Notes under the pieces: model-generated | What the model saw: only the letters and a program-made list of their open reading frames with translations | What the model was told of the DNA's origin: nothing | Database searches by the model: none | Source of the DNA: Enoplolaimus lenunculus | Taxonomy: Eukaryota > Nematoda > Enoplea > Enoplida > Thoracostomopsidae | Direction of reading: 5' to 3' | DNA length: 64,000 nt | Assembly: GCA_030248215.1 (NCBI GenBank) | Contig: JASANG010002862.1 | Location: forward strand, 186,001-250,000 | Shown: piece by piece, positions 34,091-45,284 of the stretch | Layout: each line of letters begins with the position of its first letter | How positions within the stretch are numbered: position 1 is the first letter of the stretch | Program-made: the position numbers and the translations under genes

Positions 34091-34289
34091 CTTTTGAACC
34101 AAACTTAATACCCTGGTGCTGTACAAAATTTCAGGTCCATAAATATAGTTGCAACAAACAGTTGGGAATAGATCCGGCCATATTTAGCTAGAAATGCTCT
34201 TAAAGCGGCCCAAACTGCAACCGACTTACAACGCATTTCCCCGGCGCCCCATATGCCCTTTCCCAAGGATGCCAACCGAAACCAAATCA

Positions 34290-34512
34290 TTGGCCTTTAT
34301 TCTCAAATGCATATAGCACCTAGCACCAGTTAGTAATACGTTTTCAAACTAACGAACTGCCGAAATTGCAGATCTCAAAATTCCCACAGAAGTAGAGAAA
34401 ATCGATTGCAACAAATATTCTGAATTTCAAACCGCATCATTCGCTGGTTCGAAAGTTACAAGACCTATCATCAACTGGTAATAGGTGCTGCACACACTTG
34501 AGAATACGGGCT
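34290..34512. mobile_element. Family G element
   Basis: GGCCTTTATTCTCAAATGC at the left and CACTTGAGAATACGGGC at the right, with CACCAGTTAGTAATACG and its inverse inside. Confidence 0.65.
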
Positions 34513-34653
34513 CTGGTTACACCCCTGCTGAAATAGTTGTGCAATCGAAATGAAACCTTGTGTTAATGCCTACTGAAAATCATGAAACAGCTTACGTCTT
34601 CTAAAACACACATAAACCTGAAAAAATTGAAATATACAACTGTTCTAAAATTT

Positions 34654-34838
34654 GGCCAATATATAGAACGTAGTCGTCATAACAGTAGTATAAGCATATT
34701 CCAAAACCTAAGCCTTAGCGTAAGAATGAGGCTTACACCTAAACCTAAACCTAAGCAAAAAATATCTAATGCTTTACTAGGCTTACTGTATTGCAATACC
34801 GCAGGAAAACGTTCTTGCCCCTGATCATTACATGGGCC
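34654..34838. mobile_element. Family A element with target duplication
   Basis: GGCCAATATATAGAACG to CTGATCATTACATGGGCC. AAAATTTGG occurs on both sides of the element (two of its bases overlap the GG terminus), consistent with a duplicated target of 7-9 bases. Confidence 0.75.
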
Positions 34839-35066
34839 AAAATTTGGCCGAGGAAATTGTTCCAAAATTGCCATATTCATTTCGCAGCTTTAAATTTTAC
34901 CAAACCGATGCATTGTTTACATCGTAGGTTTGGTTTGAAATTCAACAAAAAATATTTAAAATTTGTGTTGTATACAGAAACCGGTATGGTATGAGGTATA
35001 TATGTATATATATTATTAAATATCAAAAGGGCGAATATTGTGACTCGCATAACGTTTCCATACAGG

Positions 35067-35242
35067 CAATAGCGGATCCATTGGGGGGGCCACCCCGGCC
35101 GTGGCCCCCCCAACAGCATTTCGACAAAAATTATATAGCAATTTTGTGACAATAGTTCGTGGTTTGTGTGTGGGTCAAAAGTAAGTTTATTACCTGTGAA
35201 ACTTTGCCCCCCCCCCATTTTGAGATCCTGGATCCGCCACTG
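35067..35242. mobile_element. Family J hAT-like element with perfect 8-bp duplication
   Basis: CAATAGCGGATCCATTGG at the left and CTGGATCCGCCACTG at the right. CATACAGG is present exactly at 35059-35066 and 35243-35250. Terminal repeats of CA[G/A]TGGCGG type plus an 8-bp duplication fit the hAT superfamily. Too short for a transposase. Confidence 0.85.
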
Positions 35243-35250
35243 CATACAGG

Positions 35251-36091
35251 TTTACCGGTTTGTACCGGCAGGGCAATTTAATTATTTTGGTGTTTATCAA
35301 AACAGCAAGGCTGCCCAGGAAAAGGCCTATGTATCTTTCCTATTATATATAGAGCCAGTGATGGGTGCAAAAATACCCGATAGGCGATGAATCGTGATAT
35401 AACGGCAAATCAGCGCACGAGTTAAAGCGAGTCGCAAGCCAACCGCAATAAACGTGTCTTCTGTCTCGTTTATCGATAAAATTTACCTCCCTGTTATTAA
35501 CGATAAATACTACAGTACACTGATTTGGAAAACTAATTACTAGTTGTTGATGGGGGGGCTAGACTGCGCCTTGTGAGCCCGTTTTATCGGTTCTTTGAGG
35601 CTTGCATGGCATGAAGGCATTCTTCCAGGCGCTTTGTGGATTACCCGAAGCCCTGTGCCGTTTACCGAGACCCTGTTTCTTATAAAACAATCATATGCTT
35701 ATTATGCTTCTGCAATATCATGCATACGCCAGGTATTACTTTTGACGGGTTAGTGTCATAGTCAGTGAAGCCAAAAAAGGTTTAGTATCCCGGACACTGA
35801 AGCTTTCTGACTTGTCCTGGATGGATGCTAAAGCTGCTTTGACTTCAGCGTCTCCAAAACCGAAGCCAAAAGCTAAGGCATCCAGAATGATGTAGGCGAA
35901 ATAACCTTCTAGGTTCATGACAGTACCCACTCAAAAGTTACCTGGTGTACGCATGATATTCTGAAAATGCCATTAATTTTCATATTCGATGCTTTAAAGT
36001 GTCTGAAGGTGCTTAATTGAATGACCGGACTTAGGTGAGATTTTCCGACGAGAATCTAAACATTCTTAAAGCCAAACGAAATCAAGGGCCC
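35251..36091. other. Intergenic stretch without a recognised gene
   Basis: A minus-strand frame at 35930-35736 (includes YFAYIILDALAFGFGFGDAE) looks protein-like but has no known motif and no convincing splice sites. Otherwise nothing. Confidence 0.3.
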
Positions 36092-36266
36092 GGCCCATGT
36101 TACTTTTAGGTTCGTCCCGGTTTCTGGTGGGTCTGTAAAAGAGTAGTAGGATTGCAACCTAGACTACATTTTTTGTTTAGGCTTAGGCTTAGGCTTAGGC
36201 TTAGGCATAGGAATACGCTTTTGCAACGCTTAGGCTTAGGCTTAGGAATACGCAGTAACATTGGCC
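36092..36266. mobile_element. Family B element
   Basis: GGCCCATGTTACTTTTAGG to CAGTAACATTGGCC, with TTTTGCAACGCTTAGG between two hexamer runs and GTTTCTGGTGGGTCTG at the left. Confidence 0.8.
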
Positions 36267-36840
36267 AGGGGCCCCAAAAGGGGCAAGGCCAGCATCCCCA
36301 TTGGTTTTGTAGATTCCAAACCTTTTCGCATCGATATATTTTAGACACAAATAAAATATTTAAACAAACGTCGCTTTGTAATAAAAAAGTGCTGAAACTC
36401 TGTGTATTAACTCCTTAAGACAACCCTCAAAAGTCATCTGCAAAAAGATAAACATAAAAACTGTCTTAAATGTAAAAACACAGAAAAAATAAAGAAATAT
36501 GTACAAATACCGAGTCGACACAGTGAAGTTGTTGGTACGCGGGTCATTAGCCAAAGGACGCCAGAGAGACTCAGCCCCCTTGGAATAATTTTTCTATCTC
36601 TCTTAGAAAACTTACAACCTCGCTTGTAATTCATTGAAAACCATTGTATGGCCCTCCTGAACAATTGTTAGCCCCATCTCACAAGGTGAGCTGGCCTCTC
36701 AGGCCTGTTTGTGCGGTTTTTGAGGTATGAACCAAACAGAAAACGGAAGTCATCTATTAAAGTAGCGATAAGGATATCCCAATTTGTTTTATAAAATATT
36801 TTAAGACAAACTGTGTTAAATGTTAAACAGTATGAATAGT

Positions 36841-37310
36841 AGTGTTGTGCAATTACCACTTTTACTACTGGCCGGCCGGCCAATATGCAAATTTTAAAAA
36901 TTATCAAGCATTTTTATAATGACCCGGAGACAGCAACGGTGTGAATTAGTTGTATGACAACTCATACTTTCGAGTGGATTCAACTCATTTAGATTCAGTT
37001 TAATCAACTCCCCCGAAATCAACTCAACTCAGAGTAAGAATAAACTCAACTCAGAATGAGTTAAAGTTTACTGATATTAACTCAGAAATAAAGTCGCTTC
37101 AACTAGTAATTCAATGTTAACATTGACCATAAAATTGTAACAGTAGACAACATTTCATATTTCAGCTAAAAATTTTCAATTCGAAATCTAAAAATTACAA
37201 ATATTAAATTAATGATGCCACTATGTTTTTTAGCTATTTCTGCGATAAGCAATTTCTAGTCGGCCGTCCAACATATTGGGCTGCCCGGTTCCTGGCCGGC
37301 GCACAACACT
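36841..37310. mobile_element. TIR element N with a nested D fragment
   Basis: AGTGTTGTGCAATTACC at the left and GCACAACACT at the right are inverted; CTGGCCGGCCGGCC and CCTGGCCGGCGC extend the match. The ends resemble hAT-type TAGTGTTGTGC termini. Confidence 0.55.
36957..37096. mobile_element. Family D fragment nested in element N
   Basis: GGATTCAACTCATTTAG, AATCAACTCAACTCAGAG and ACTGATATTAACTCAG are D words; both D termini are missing. Confidence 0.6.
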
Positions 37311-38345
37311 AATCAACTGTTTAGGGGATTTTTTGAGAGCGAGGTTGTGTTGGTATCGCGCATGCTTGTCAAAAAGACAACTAATTCGAATTCATGACCA
37401 AGTTCTCAAATGTGCGTAGCACCTATCACCAGAGGATGATATATCGTGTAACCGAAACCTGGTGCGTTTTGACATCTGCCACATTAATCATTTTAGCATT
37501 GCTACTCTGTGGAGTTTCAAATTCGCCAGTTCGCTCAAACCCGTATACCAGTGCAGCTCGCTAGAAGAGGCCTGCAAAATTGTCAGCAGGGGCATACAAG
37601 ACAAGGGTTTGCGATGATTTACAAACAAGTTTGAAACTTGTCTAGGGGTGGGCAATATTTTTTCAATGGACTGAACCCCCTATCTCTCCTGAGGCTAGTG
37701 GACCGAGTTCGTTACCGTTGAAAGAGCAAGCAACATTTTTGCGTCTTTTGTTCAAAAATAGTCCCGTTAACAAGATGGAATTTTAACACACGACACCGAG
37801 TGAAGTTGCAATTGCTTTCTTGTAAACAGCTTCACGATTGGCTGTAGTGCTAAATGGGGAGGCTAGAACCAGGGGCGCAGACGAAGGGGGCAAATGGGCC
37901 ATGCCGCCACGATGGTTTTGGAAAAATTTCATTTTTGAATAAATTGAAACGTATGATTACCTATGTGTTTCAGTCCCACGCACTTGTTGGTGCTTTTGTA
38001 TTCTGAGCCGACATTGCTTTAATTTGTGTACCGAAATATATTTTCTCACGCGTTGTGTGAAGTAACTGTTTTTTGTCCAATTAACACACTGTATATTTAA
38101 CGTATTTATGTGCCCCTCAAAGCGAAAATGCTGGCTACACCCATGGCTCAGACTCGTGGCACGAGAATAAAAGCTTTATCAGAGCGTAACCTGATATTTC
38201 AAAGCCGCTCTCACCGAAGATGCTTTTAAGATCAAACTTTTCATTTCTTTAGTTGTTTATATTACAAAAAAATATTTGTTGCAAAAATTTTAAAAAATTC
38301 TCAAAATCTGCAATTTCAAGTTGAGAAGAAAGGCCTGCGATTGTG
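37311..38345. other. Intergenic stretch
   Basis: A family G scrap (TTCTCAAATGTGCGTAGCACC, cited in part as AAATGTGCGTAGCACC) lies near 37404-37432. The rest holds no gene or repeat family member I can name. Confidence 0.35.
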
Positions 38346-38548
38346 GGGTCCAAACATCAGGGGCGGAACGTTTTTCTGCGGGAAGAAAAGGGTAAGCTTA
38401 AGCTTTAGACTAATTTTTTTGCTTGTATTAGGCATAGGCTTAGGCTTAGAAATAAACTCATTCTTACGCTTACGCTTGGGCTTACGATTAGGATTATGAT
38501 TAGGAATGTTCTTATAATACTGTTCCACCCCTGTTCTTTACATTGGCC
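38346..38548. mobile_element. Family A element
   Basis: ACATCAGGGGCGGAACG at the left; CCCTGTTCTTTACATTGGCC at the right; two hexamer runs separated by AATAAACTCATTCTTACG. Confidence 0.8.
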
Positions 38549-38786
38549 CGATTGTGTAAGGGATCCAAAGCTTACGGTGTTCTCAGTTAATTTTTTCCTA
38601 TTTTTCTCTATAGAAGCTGATCGGGGATACGGATGATTCTAATGATATCATAAACTGGTTACGAAATGAATTTTTCCTTGCTTTAAACGCGAGTTGTGCA
38701 ACTCTAAATTTGAACAAGGAAGATAAATGTGTGAATAAAAGTTAAGAGGCAACCGGAGTTGCGAATTAGACAGAATGGCCTAAAGA

Positions 38787-38974
38787 TGTCCATGTAAAGA
38801 TCAGTGGCGGAACGTTTTATCTGCGGGACTGCAACAGAGTAAGCTTAAGCTTCAGGCTAATTTGTTTTTCTTTAGGCTTAGGTTTAGGTATGACTCGATT
38901 TTGGGTTGAGGCTTAGGCTTAGGCTTACGATTATTCTTTATAGTACTGCTACGGCCGCATACTGTATAATGGCG
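38787..38974. mobile_element. Family A element
   Basis: TCCATGTAAAGATCAGTGGC at the left, AGAGTAAGCTTAAGCTTCAG, hexamers; right end worn (GCATACTGTATAATGG). Confidence 0.65.
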
Positions 38975-39224
38975 GACAGAATGACGTATAGTTGTATAGA
39001 CTTGTTCACGTGTGGCGTTTGATTTTGGAAGCTTGTTTGACTAAAATAACAACTTAAACGTACCACGTTCAATAATTTGTAATACCAACAAAAAGACATG
39101 AATGCTGAAGCGGTGAAACTATTTCGAACGAAATAGAAAATATTCATGTGAGAAAAGGTTTATTGATTCGATAAAAAACTGTCCAACTACCTATCCCGGC
39201 TTTTGTACACTTTTCTTCCCACAG

Positions 39225-39745
39225 GATATTAGGCTAACGCTTAGACTGAGGTTTAGGTTTCGGAAAACGCTTTCTTCCACCTACGCGTAAACTTTCGCCT
39301 AAGCGTTTACCTAAACCTCAGTCTGAGGCTAAAGCGCTTTCATAAGCCTAAGCCTAAAGACAAAGCCTAAGCGTTTATCTAAACGTAAGCCTGAGGCTAA
39401 AGCGCTTTCCTAAGCCGAAACCTAAAGTCAAAGTCTAAGCGTTTACCTAAATCTAAGCCTGAGGCTAAAGCAATGGCGGATCCATGGGGGCACCCTGGCC
39501 GTGGGCCCCCCAACAGCATCTCGACAAAAATTATATACTTAGCAATTTTGTGACAATAGTTCGTGGTTTGTGTGTGGGTCAAAAGTAAGTTTATTACCTG
39601 TGAAATTTTGCCCCCCCTATTTTGACATCCTGGATCCGCCACAGGGCTAAAGCGCGTTCATAAGTCTGAAGTCAAAGCCAAAGCGTTTACCTAAACCTAA
39701 AGCGTGAGTCTAAGCCTAAGCCTAAAGCCTAATAAATCTTAAACC
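39225..39745. repeat. Hexamer-derived minisatellite of about 70-bp units
   Basis: Units built from CCTAAGCGTTTACCTAAAC, CTGAGGCTAAAGCGC and CCTAAAGTCAAAG repeat about three and a half times from 39298 on. The left edge (39230-39330) is an inverted repeat: CGCTTAGACTGAGGTTTAGG against CCTAAACCTCAGTCTGAGG. It is interrupted by a J element. No GGCC terminus is visible at either side. Confidence 0.75.
39471..39644. mobile_element. Family J hAT-like element with perfect 8-bp duplication
   Basis: CAATGGCGGATCCATGG to CTGGATCCGCCACAG. GGCTAAAG occurs exactly at 39463-39470 and 39645-39652. Inserted into the hexamer minisatellite. Confidence 0.85.
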
Positions 39746-40216
39746 TAGCGGCAAAGTGTACAACAGTCATTATCTGTTTGTGCTCCGTATAACTTCAAAA
39801 TAGCAACCCGTACTGAACCGTCTAATCTAAAAACAACCTGAAACAAAGCGATAGTGGTTCCCTTGTATCTATACTACATATGCATATACAGGGGCAATAA
39901 AAGTAAACAGTATAGTTTGAGTATAGGAAAAAAAGCCCAAGATACGTATAGAACACTACTATGTATATATTTTTAGCTTATAAAGCAATACAGAATACAC
40001 GCTGAAATGATCAGACCTGCTAACTCAATGAACATGGTACACACGCTAACCGGTGGTATATAAGGGAAAATTCTAGAATGTGTACTATCTTCACAATTTT
40101 CGACGGAAAATAACCATTTTTACAGGCTTTAGAATAATCTGCTGGATCAGAGGTGTTAAAATTGGCTATAACTCGCTTGCTGTGCTCGCTTGCGATAAAC
40201 TTTTACATAAAGTTTG
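39746..40216. other. Intergenic spacer
   Basis: No gene or repeat family member seen. Confidence 0.3.
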
Positions 40217-40503
40217 AACCCATGTTACGGTTGAGGGGCGTCCAGGTTTGTGGTGGATCTATAAAAGAGTAGGTTTAGACTCTAGATTACATTTTTTTTG
40301 CTTAGGCTTAGGCTTAGGCTTTCGCTTAGGCTTAGGAATTCATTTTTGCAACGCTTAGGCTTAGGCATAGGCTTATGAATTCATTTTTGCAACGCTTAGG
40401 CTTACGCTTAGGGTTAGGAACACATTTTTGCAACGCTTAGGCTTAAGCTTAGGTTTAGGAATACGCTTCCTCTACTGTTACGCCCCTTGAAGTAACATCG
40501 GCG
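40217..40503. mobile_element. Family B element, expanded
   Basis: CCCATGTTACGGTTGAGGGG to CCTTGAAGTAACATCGGC. The unit of hexamers plus ATTCATTTTTGCAACG is repeated three times, so B elements also expand their core. Confidence 0.8.
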
Positions 40504-40784
40504 TAATGTTTTATACCCTCTCGAAATGAAATGCTGGCTACGCGCCTGTCCATATATATACATACCATGAAAGGCTTGTGGGGGAAAACAAACGGGATAT
40601 GGAGACAATGGGATAATGGCGGTGCTATAAGATGCACAAGGTCTAAGTGAGGTCTGTGATGCGTTTAGTGATAATCGAGGCAAAATCGACGGTGGCTTGA
40701 AGCCGAGAAAGTAGTCTGAAATTAATGACTGTAGTCCTGAGACACAAATTTCTGTAGTACCCAAGCGTTGGGTGAGGTTCAAAA

Positions 40785-41504
40785 ATGGGCTGGTGTGATC
40801 GTTTTTTCGCGGAACTGCAATAGAATAAGTTTAAGCTTTTTAGACGAATGTAATTTGCTTAAGGTTTAAGTTAGGCTTTAGGCCTGGGCTTAGGTATAGG
40901 TTTATGCTCCGCTTAGACTTGGGCTTAGGTACTGTAGTGACCCGAATAAGAGGGGACGGGACTGATATGTATTTGGCCTCTCCAGAGGGTACCCCCCTTG
41001 TTATTCGGTTACGGACTGTTATTTATTTTTAACCTGCCCTTCGACGTCCTTCGTTACTGATATATGTTCGGTATTGCAACTATCGGTTGAATTAAACGTT
41101 TTTTTGCCTTGCATCAAAAGGTTGAGCGGTAATGCAAGTCTATATACTTTGGAATGTTATTTTCAAAACTTAAGTACTTCCTGTTTAAGTTTCGAACGCA
41201 ACTTTATTTGGTCCTGGAGTCATTTATGTACTACAATGAGGGATAATTGTCATTTAAGGACTCTAATTATGGTATAGGGACTCTATCCGCTTTATGGTTT
41301 AGGGGCTCTATCCGCTTTCGAACTCTTATTAGAGATAACGGACTGCTATTGATCGGGACTCAAAATGGGACCCCCTCTTATTACCCCTCCCCTTCTTATT
41401 CGGGTCAATACAGTATAGGCTTATTACTTCACTTAGTCTACGCTTAGGCTTAGACTTAGGAATTTGCTGATACTACTGTTATGGTGCTGTTTAGTATATT
41501 GGCC
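40785..41504. mobile_element. Family A element split by a C element
   Basis: Left part 40785-40931 ends GGGCTTAGG; right part 41414-41504 resumes TAGGCTTATTAC and ends AGTATATTGGCC. The host core is cut at CTTAGG/TA. Confidence 0.75.
40932..41413. mobile_element. Family C element nested in family A
   Basis: CTGTAGTGACCCGAATAAG to TTCGGGTCAATACAG, flanked by TA at both sides within the hexamer core. Confidence 0.85.
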
Positions 41505-41659
41505 CAAAATTGTGACAGGCCAGTAGCCAATCTAAGCAACTTGTTTATTGTGATCTGAATAAAATTTCAACAGAGCATGTGCGAATTCCACTTAAATTTA
41601 CTAGAAGGGGCTCAAGTTTTTCAACGAGGCTTAATGTTACTAGAAAAGCAACGCTCCAT

Positions 41660-41909
41660 TACACACAAAAAAGTATTTGTGAATTTATTCAGAAAAGTAT
41701 TTTCTGTGGCAAATCTGAAAAGTTTTGCTGATATTTAAGACAATTTTTCTAAAAATAACTGGAAAACGTTTATTTTCTGAATTTATTTCAAAGCTTCTTT
41801 GAAAACGTTTCGGTTATAACAGAAATACTTTTCAAGTGCACCTTGCTAATTATATTTCTTAAATGTATGAACTTTTTTCTTAAATATCAGAAATATTATT
41901 TAGAGTGTA
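41660..41909. mobile_element. Family L element
   Basis: TA then CACACAAAAAAGTATTTGTG at the left; CAGAAATATTATTTAGAGTG then TA at the right. Second copy of the unit at 26042. Confidence 0.8.
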
Positions 41910-43146
41910 GAGCGCACCGATAGAGGCGCGGGGGGCGCCGCCTTAAACCGACTCGTTAGATGGGTCATAAAATTTACATCTGGTGCAAAAATTACGGCCG
42001 GCACTGTTTTACATTTGAAACAGGTGCTGTGGCGTTGTTCTTGATAAGGGTCAAGTTTAGCAACCAAATCCTCGCAGATAGACTCCAAATTGAAGTTCTG
42101 CACTGTTAAAGGCAATAGGAATGGTGTCCAGCTCTTCGTTCACAATCTTTCCTTCAAATCGTGCTCATACATCCGGAATGTCTTCTATACGATAAATGCT
42201 TACGCCAATGCAAAAAATGATCCTGTCTTCGATTGCCAAGACATCATTATTTTCACAACAGGTTCTTTTTTGATGTAAGGCCAAACAATGCATTGCTTAT
42301 ATTCATCATTGATTTTGGACTGGACCAGTTAGACACTACTGGATCGTCTTGACTCAATTATGGGTCATCCACGTTGTAATGCGCTCGCTAAGTTAAAAAT
42401 TTGTCCAACCACCCGGTAGGCATCTGTGTACAAATTGAAGGTGCAACTAGCGTGTAGGTACAATTTTATGCGGTACGTAGCACTATTATGTCCCGACACT
42501 GTCCGAAGGGAGTCGGGACAAAAGGTAAAAAAATTAAGCATAATCAATAAGGGTATATGTGTTTGTGTTGTTGTTATGTATGTTTGCGATGCTTATATGA
42601 ACACAGTGCAATATGTCTTTACGTCCTCGTTTGTGCTACCCGACATTATAGTGGTCTCGTAATAGTGTGTTAAAGCGACGTCGGGTCTTACTTAGACCCA
42701 CACATTTTTTTGCAGTAGCGCGTGCAGTATAACGTGGATGTTCCATTAAAAGCGGCTACGATACTTTGTGGTTTGAAACGGGATCATGATTGCGTCGCTT
42801 AACTCAGTCCGCGACTGAACAATGATACAGGCATAGATTAGCACCATAGAATACGCAAATGTACAACAAAAATTCTTACACTTGTGTTTGTAGCTGTAAC
42901 GACTCATATACGTATTTTAGGCAGCGTTCCAGCGTTTATATATTTCAATGTTTTAAATGTTTATGCTACAAAGAAAAGCATACGAAATTCGATTATATAT
43001 ACACTCTTAAGAATATAAGCGGAGCAACTTGTTTACATATATTAAAAGCAGAAATTCTTGAATTGAAACGTTTTAGAGATTTGAATGAAAATTAGTCATT
43101 TCGGTGTTTTATGCATTGTTAACACATTTAAACGTCTGAGGTTTTG
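41910..43146. other. Intergenic stretch without a recognised gene
   Basis: A minus-strand frame at 42115-41900 has a CFKC pair and a plus-strand frame at 42859-43095 is Cys-rich at its N-terminus; neither matches a family I know. TCCCGACACTGTCC and GGAGTCGGGACAA at 42490-42522 form a small inverted repeat. Confidence 0.3.
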
Positions 43147-43333
43147 CCCATTCATAGGAACAGGACGGAACGGGGACTGTAATAGAGTGCTTAAGCTTTA
43201 GGTTAACCTTTTTGCATAGGTTTAGGCTTAGGCTTCGGTTTAGGTTTTAAGGTATAGGCTCATCATTACGCCTAAACTTAGGCTTAGAAATAGGCTTATA
43301 CTACCGTTCCGACCCTATTCTATACATGAGTCG
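43147..43333. mobile_element. Family A element
   Basis: CCCATTCATAGGAACAGG at the left, hexamers with CATCATTACGCC spacer, CTATTCTATACATGAG at the right. Both ends are worn. Confidence 0.6.
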
Positions 43334-43621
43334 AGGGTTTTATACCACGTTTCAGTCTATGCGGGGTCCGAAAGAGAACTTTAGAAAAACTAGCTAATTA
43401 TGCCTACAATTCAAAGTTGACCTCTCTAGCTGTTCAAAGAGCCCATTTCGAAGAATACACTTATTTTCATCTATTTCTCAACTACAGATACAATACAAGA
43501 TCGATTTTGCAACAAATTATTACTTGAATCGTGCGAAATACCACCCGGCTGTGGTGTCTAACAGTTTTAGCAATATTGAAAGGAGTCATTGTTTGAACAC
43601 CCTTGTAAACTATACAACAAA

Positions 43622-43824
43622 GGCCCATGTATATAGATCAAGGCTGGACCGTTACTGCCATCGAGTGATCTCAAGCTTTAGAACATTTTTTTGCTTAGAC
43701 TTAGACTGTGAAACTTAGGAATATGCTTATTTATACGCTTCTAAAGAGTATGCTTATTCGTACGCTTAGGCTTAAGCTTAGAAATATGCTAATACTGCTA
43801 TTGCGGCCCTGTTTTTTTACGATG
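43622..43824. mobile_element. Family A element
   Basis: GGCCCATGTATATAGATCAAGG at the left (core GGCCCATGTATATAG), hexamers, ATATGCTTATTCGTACGC; right end worn after GCGGCCCTG. Confidence 0.65.
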
Positions 43825-44281
43825 TGAAAGTCTGTGTCACATGCGTTTGCACGGATTTACCGTTTTGGCGTTGTGAATTGTAGTAATTATCATATATTGC
43901 AATTGTTACATCAACTGCAAAAGCTGATTCTGTCAGTTTAACAATTAGGGTCTAGCGGACCCAACCTCAGTCTCTACAATTCTTCACTTTCTCACAGTCT
44001 GAAGAGGGTCTTGGCAACTCTTTGCTGTCTTCATGTATTCGTATACCAGGTGAATGAAAAGTTCAGAAAATACTTTTTGGTTAGAAACTAATTGTCAACC
44101 AATCCCAGGCTTTATCTGGTTCAGTGGTTCGCTAGTCACAGCTAAAAATCTACGCCCGAGGTCGTTCGGACGCCTAACCCCCCAGACCATGAATGGGCCA
44201 GTTTGCCCATAGTGATCTGTTATGGTACTTTTTAACAAATTTTGCAGGTTTGTTTGGAATTCTTCGAACCGGATACAGAAA
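43825..44281. other. Intergenic spacer
   Basis: No gene or repeat family member seen. Confidence 0.3.
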
Positions 44282-44493
44282 GCTATCCCAGGTTTCTGGT
44301 GGGTCCATAAAAGAGTAGGTTTAGATTTTGGATAATACATTTTTTGTTTAGGTTTTGGCTTCGGAACACATTTCTGCAACGCTTAGGCTTATGATTAGGC
44401 TCAGCAACACATTTTTGCAACGCTTAGGCTTAGTAGGCTTAGGCTTAGGAATACGATTAATCTACTGTTACGCCCCTTAATGTAACATTGGCC
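44282..44493. mobile_element. Family B element
   Basis: CCCAGGTTTCTGGTGGGTCC at the left, ACACATTTTTGCAACGC between hexamer runs, CCCCTTAATGTAACATTGGCC at the right (core TTAATGTAACATTGGCC). Left terminus worn. Confidence 0.75.
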
Positions 44494-44844
44494 AGTCTTT
44501 ATATACGCTCCAGTTAAAGATTCCGTTTCTAATTAATCACAATTTTTGTCAAATGTTTCAAATACTTTTTTATGACAACCAGAATCTAATTTCTTTCGTT
44601 GTCTTAATCGTAACTTTTTTAATTTATCAAACTTCGCTGATATCAAATGTTTAGAACTTGTTTCACTGCACCGATTTGAATAATGTTGAATTGCGTGCAC
44701 GAACGCAAATATTAGACAATTTGTCTTAAAATTAAGAAATACACAACGACCAATGACAATTTGTAATACTTTTTCCTCTTTGGAATATTTTTTTCTGTTT
44801 TGGCTGAAGTCTGATTTCAAAAGCTACGACTCGATTCAAGTTAC
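44494..44844. other. AT-rich spacer
   Basis: Open on the minus strand for 95 codons (44820-44533) with a Lys-rich translation and no known motif; not accepted as a gene. Confidence 0.25.
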
Positions 44845-44945
44845 ATCTTAAATGGGGGGCGTATACCGTTACTGCTCAAAATCATTATGCTTGAGCCCAT
44901 ACGAGGGTACTCTCACGTGTTGCGTAGGAGTTGGGGCCCCTTGCG
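44845..44945. mobile_element. Degenerate family K interior
   Basis: GGGGGGCGTATACCGTTACTGCTC and TTGAGCCCATACGAGGG-like words (core GGCGTATACCGTTAC) recall the K interior around the tRNA-like block. Termini are missing. Confidence 0.4.
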
Positions 44946-44958
44946 ATGATCAAAATAT

Positions 44959-45117
44959 TGCCCATGTAAAGATCAGGGGCGGAACGTATTTCTGTGGGAC
45001 TTGAAAAGAGTAAGCTTAAGCTTTAAACCATTTTTTTGCTTGGCTTAGGATTAGGCTTATGCTTAGGCTTAGGAATATGCTTATAATTCTGTTCCGCCGA
45101 TGTTCTTTACATTGGCC
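44959..45117. mobile_element. Family A element, well preserved ends
   Basis: GCCCATGTAAAGATCAGGGG to GTTCTTTACATTGGCC with one hexamer run. Its right neighbour is an A copy in opposite orientation. Confidence 0.8.
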
Positions 45118-45284
45118 AAAATATTTTACAAAAAGCCTAAGCCTAAGCCTAAGCCTAAGTGTATTTGTGAGCAAAATCCTAGGTCTAAGCCTAAGCGTAA
45201 GAAGCAAAAAATAAGTCTAAAGCGTAAGCTTACTCTATTGCAGTCCCACAGAAAACCGTTCCGCCCGTGATCTTTACAGGGGGC
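45118..45284. mobile_element. Family A element, inverted
   Basis: Three or four CCTAAG units, CTAAGCGTAAG, AAGCGTAAGCTTACTC, then CCGCCCGTGATCTTTACAGG. With the preceding copy it makes a large head-to-head palindrome. Confidence 0.7.

Noticed and set aside
35736-35930. Protein-like minus-strand frame (LDALAFGFGFGDAE)
   Set aside because: No known domain and no acceptor or donor that would place it in a gene; kept only as a note in the regional entry.
39225-39745. Interstitial telomere from a chromosome fusion
   Set aside because: The units are degenerate, about 70 bp long and inverted at one edge; fused telomeres would show long runs of the plain hexamer facing each other.
42859-43095. 78-codon Cys-rich plus-strand frame
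   Set aside because: The Cys spacing fits no zinc-binding or secreted family that I recognise, and no splice context is present.
44533-44820. 95-codon Lys-rich minus-strand frame
   Set aside because: Composition follows the local A/T content; no motif and no exon partners.
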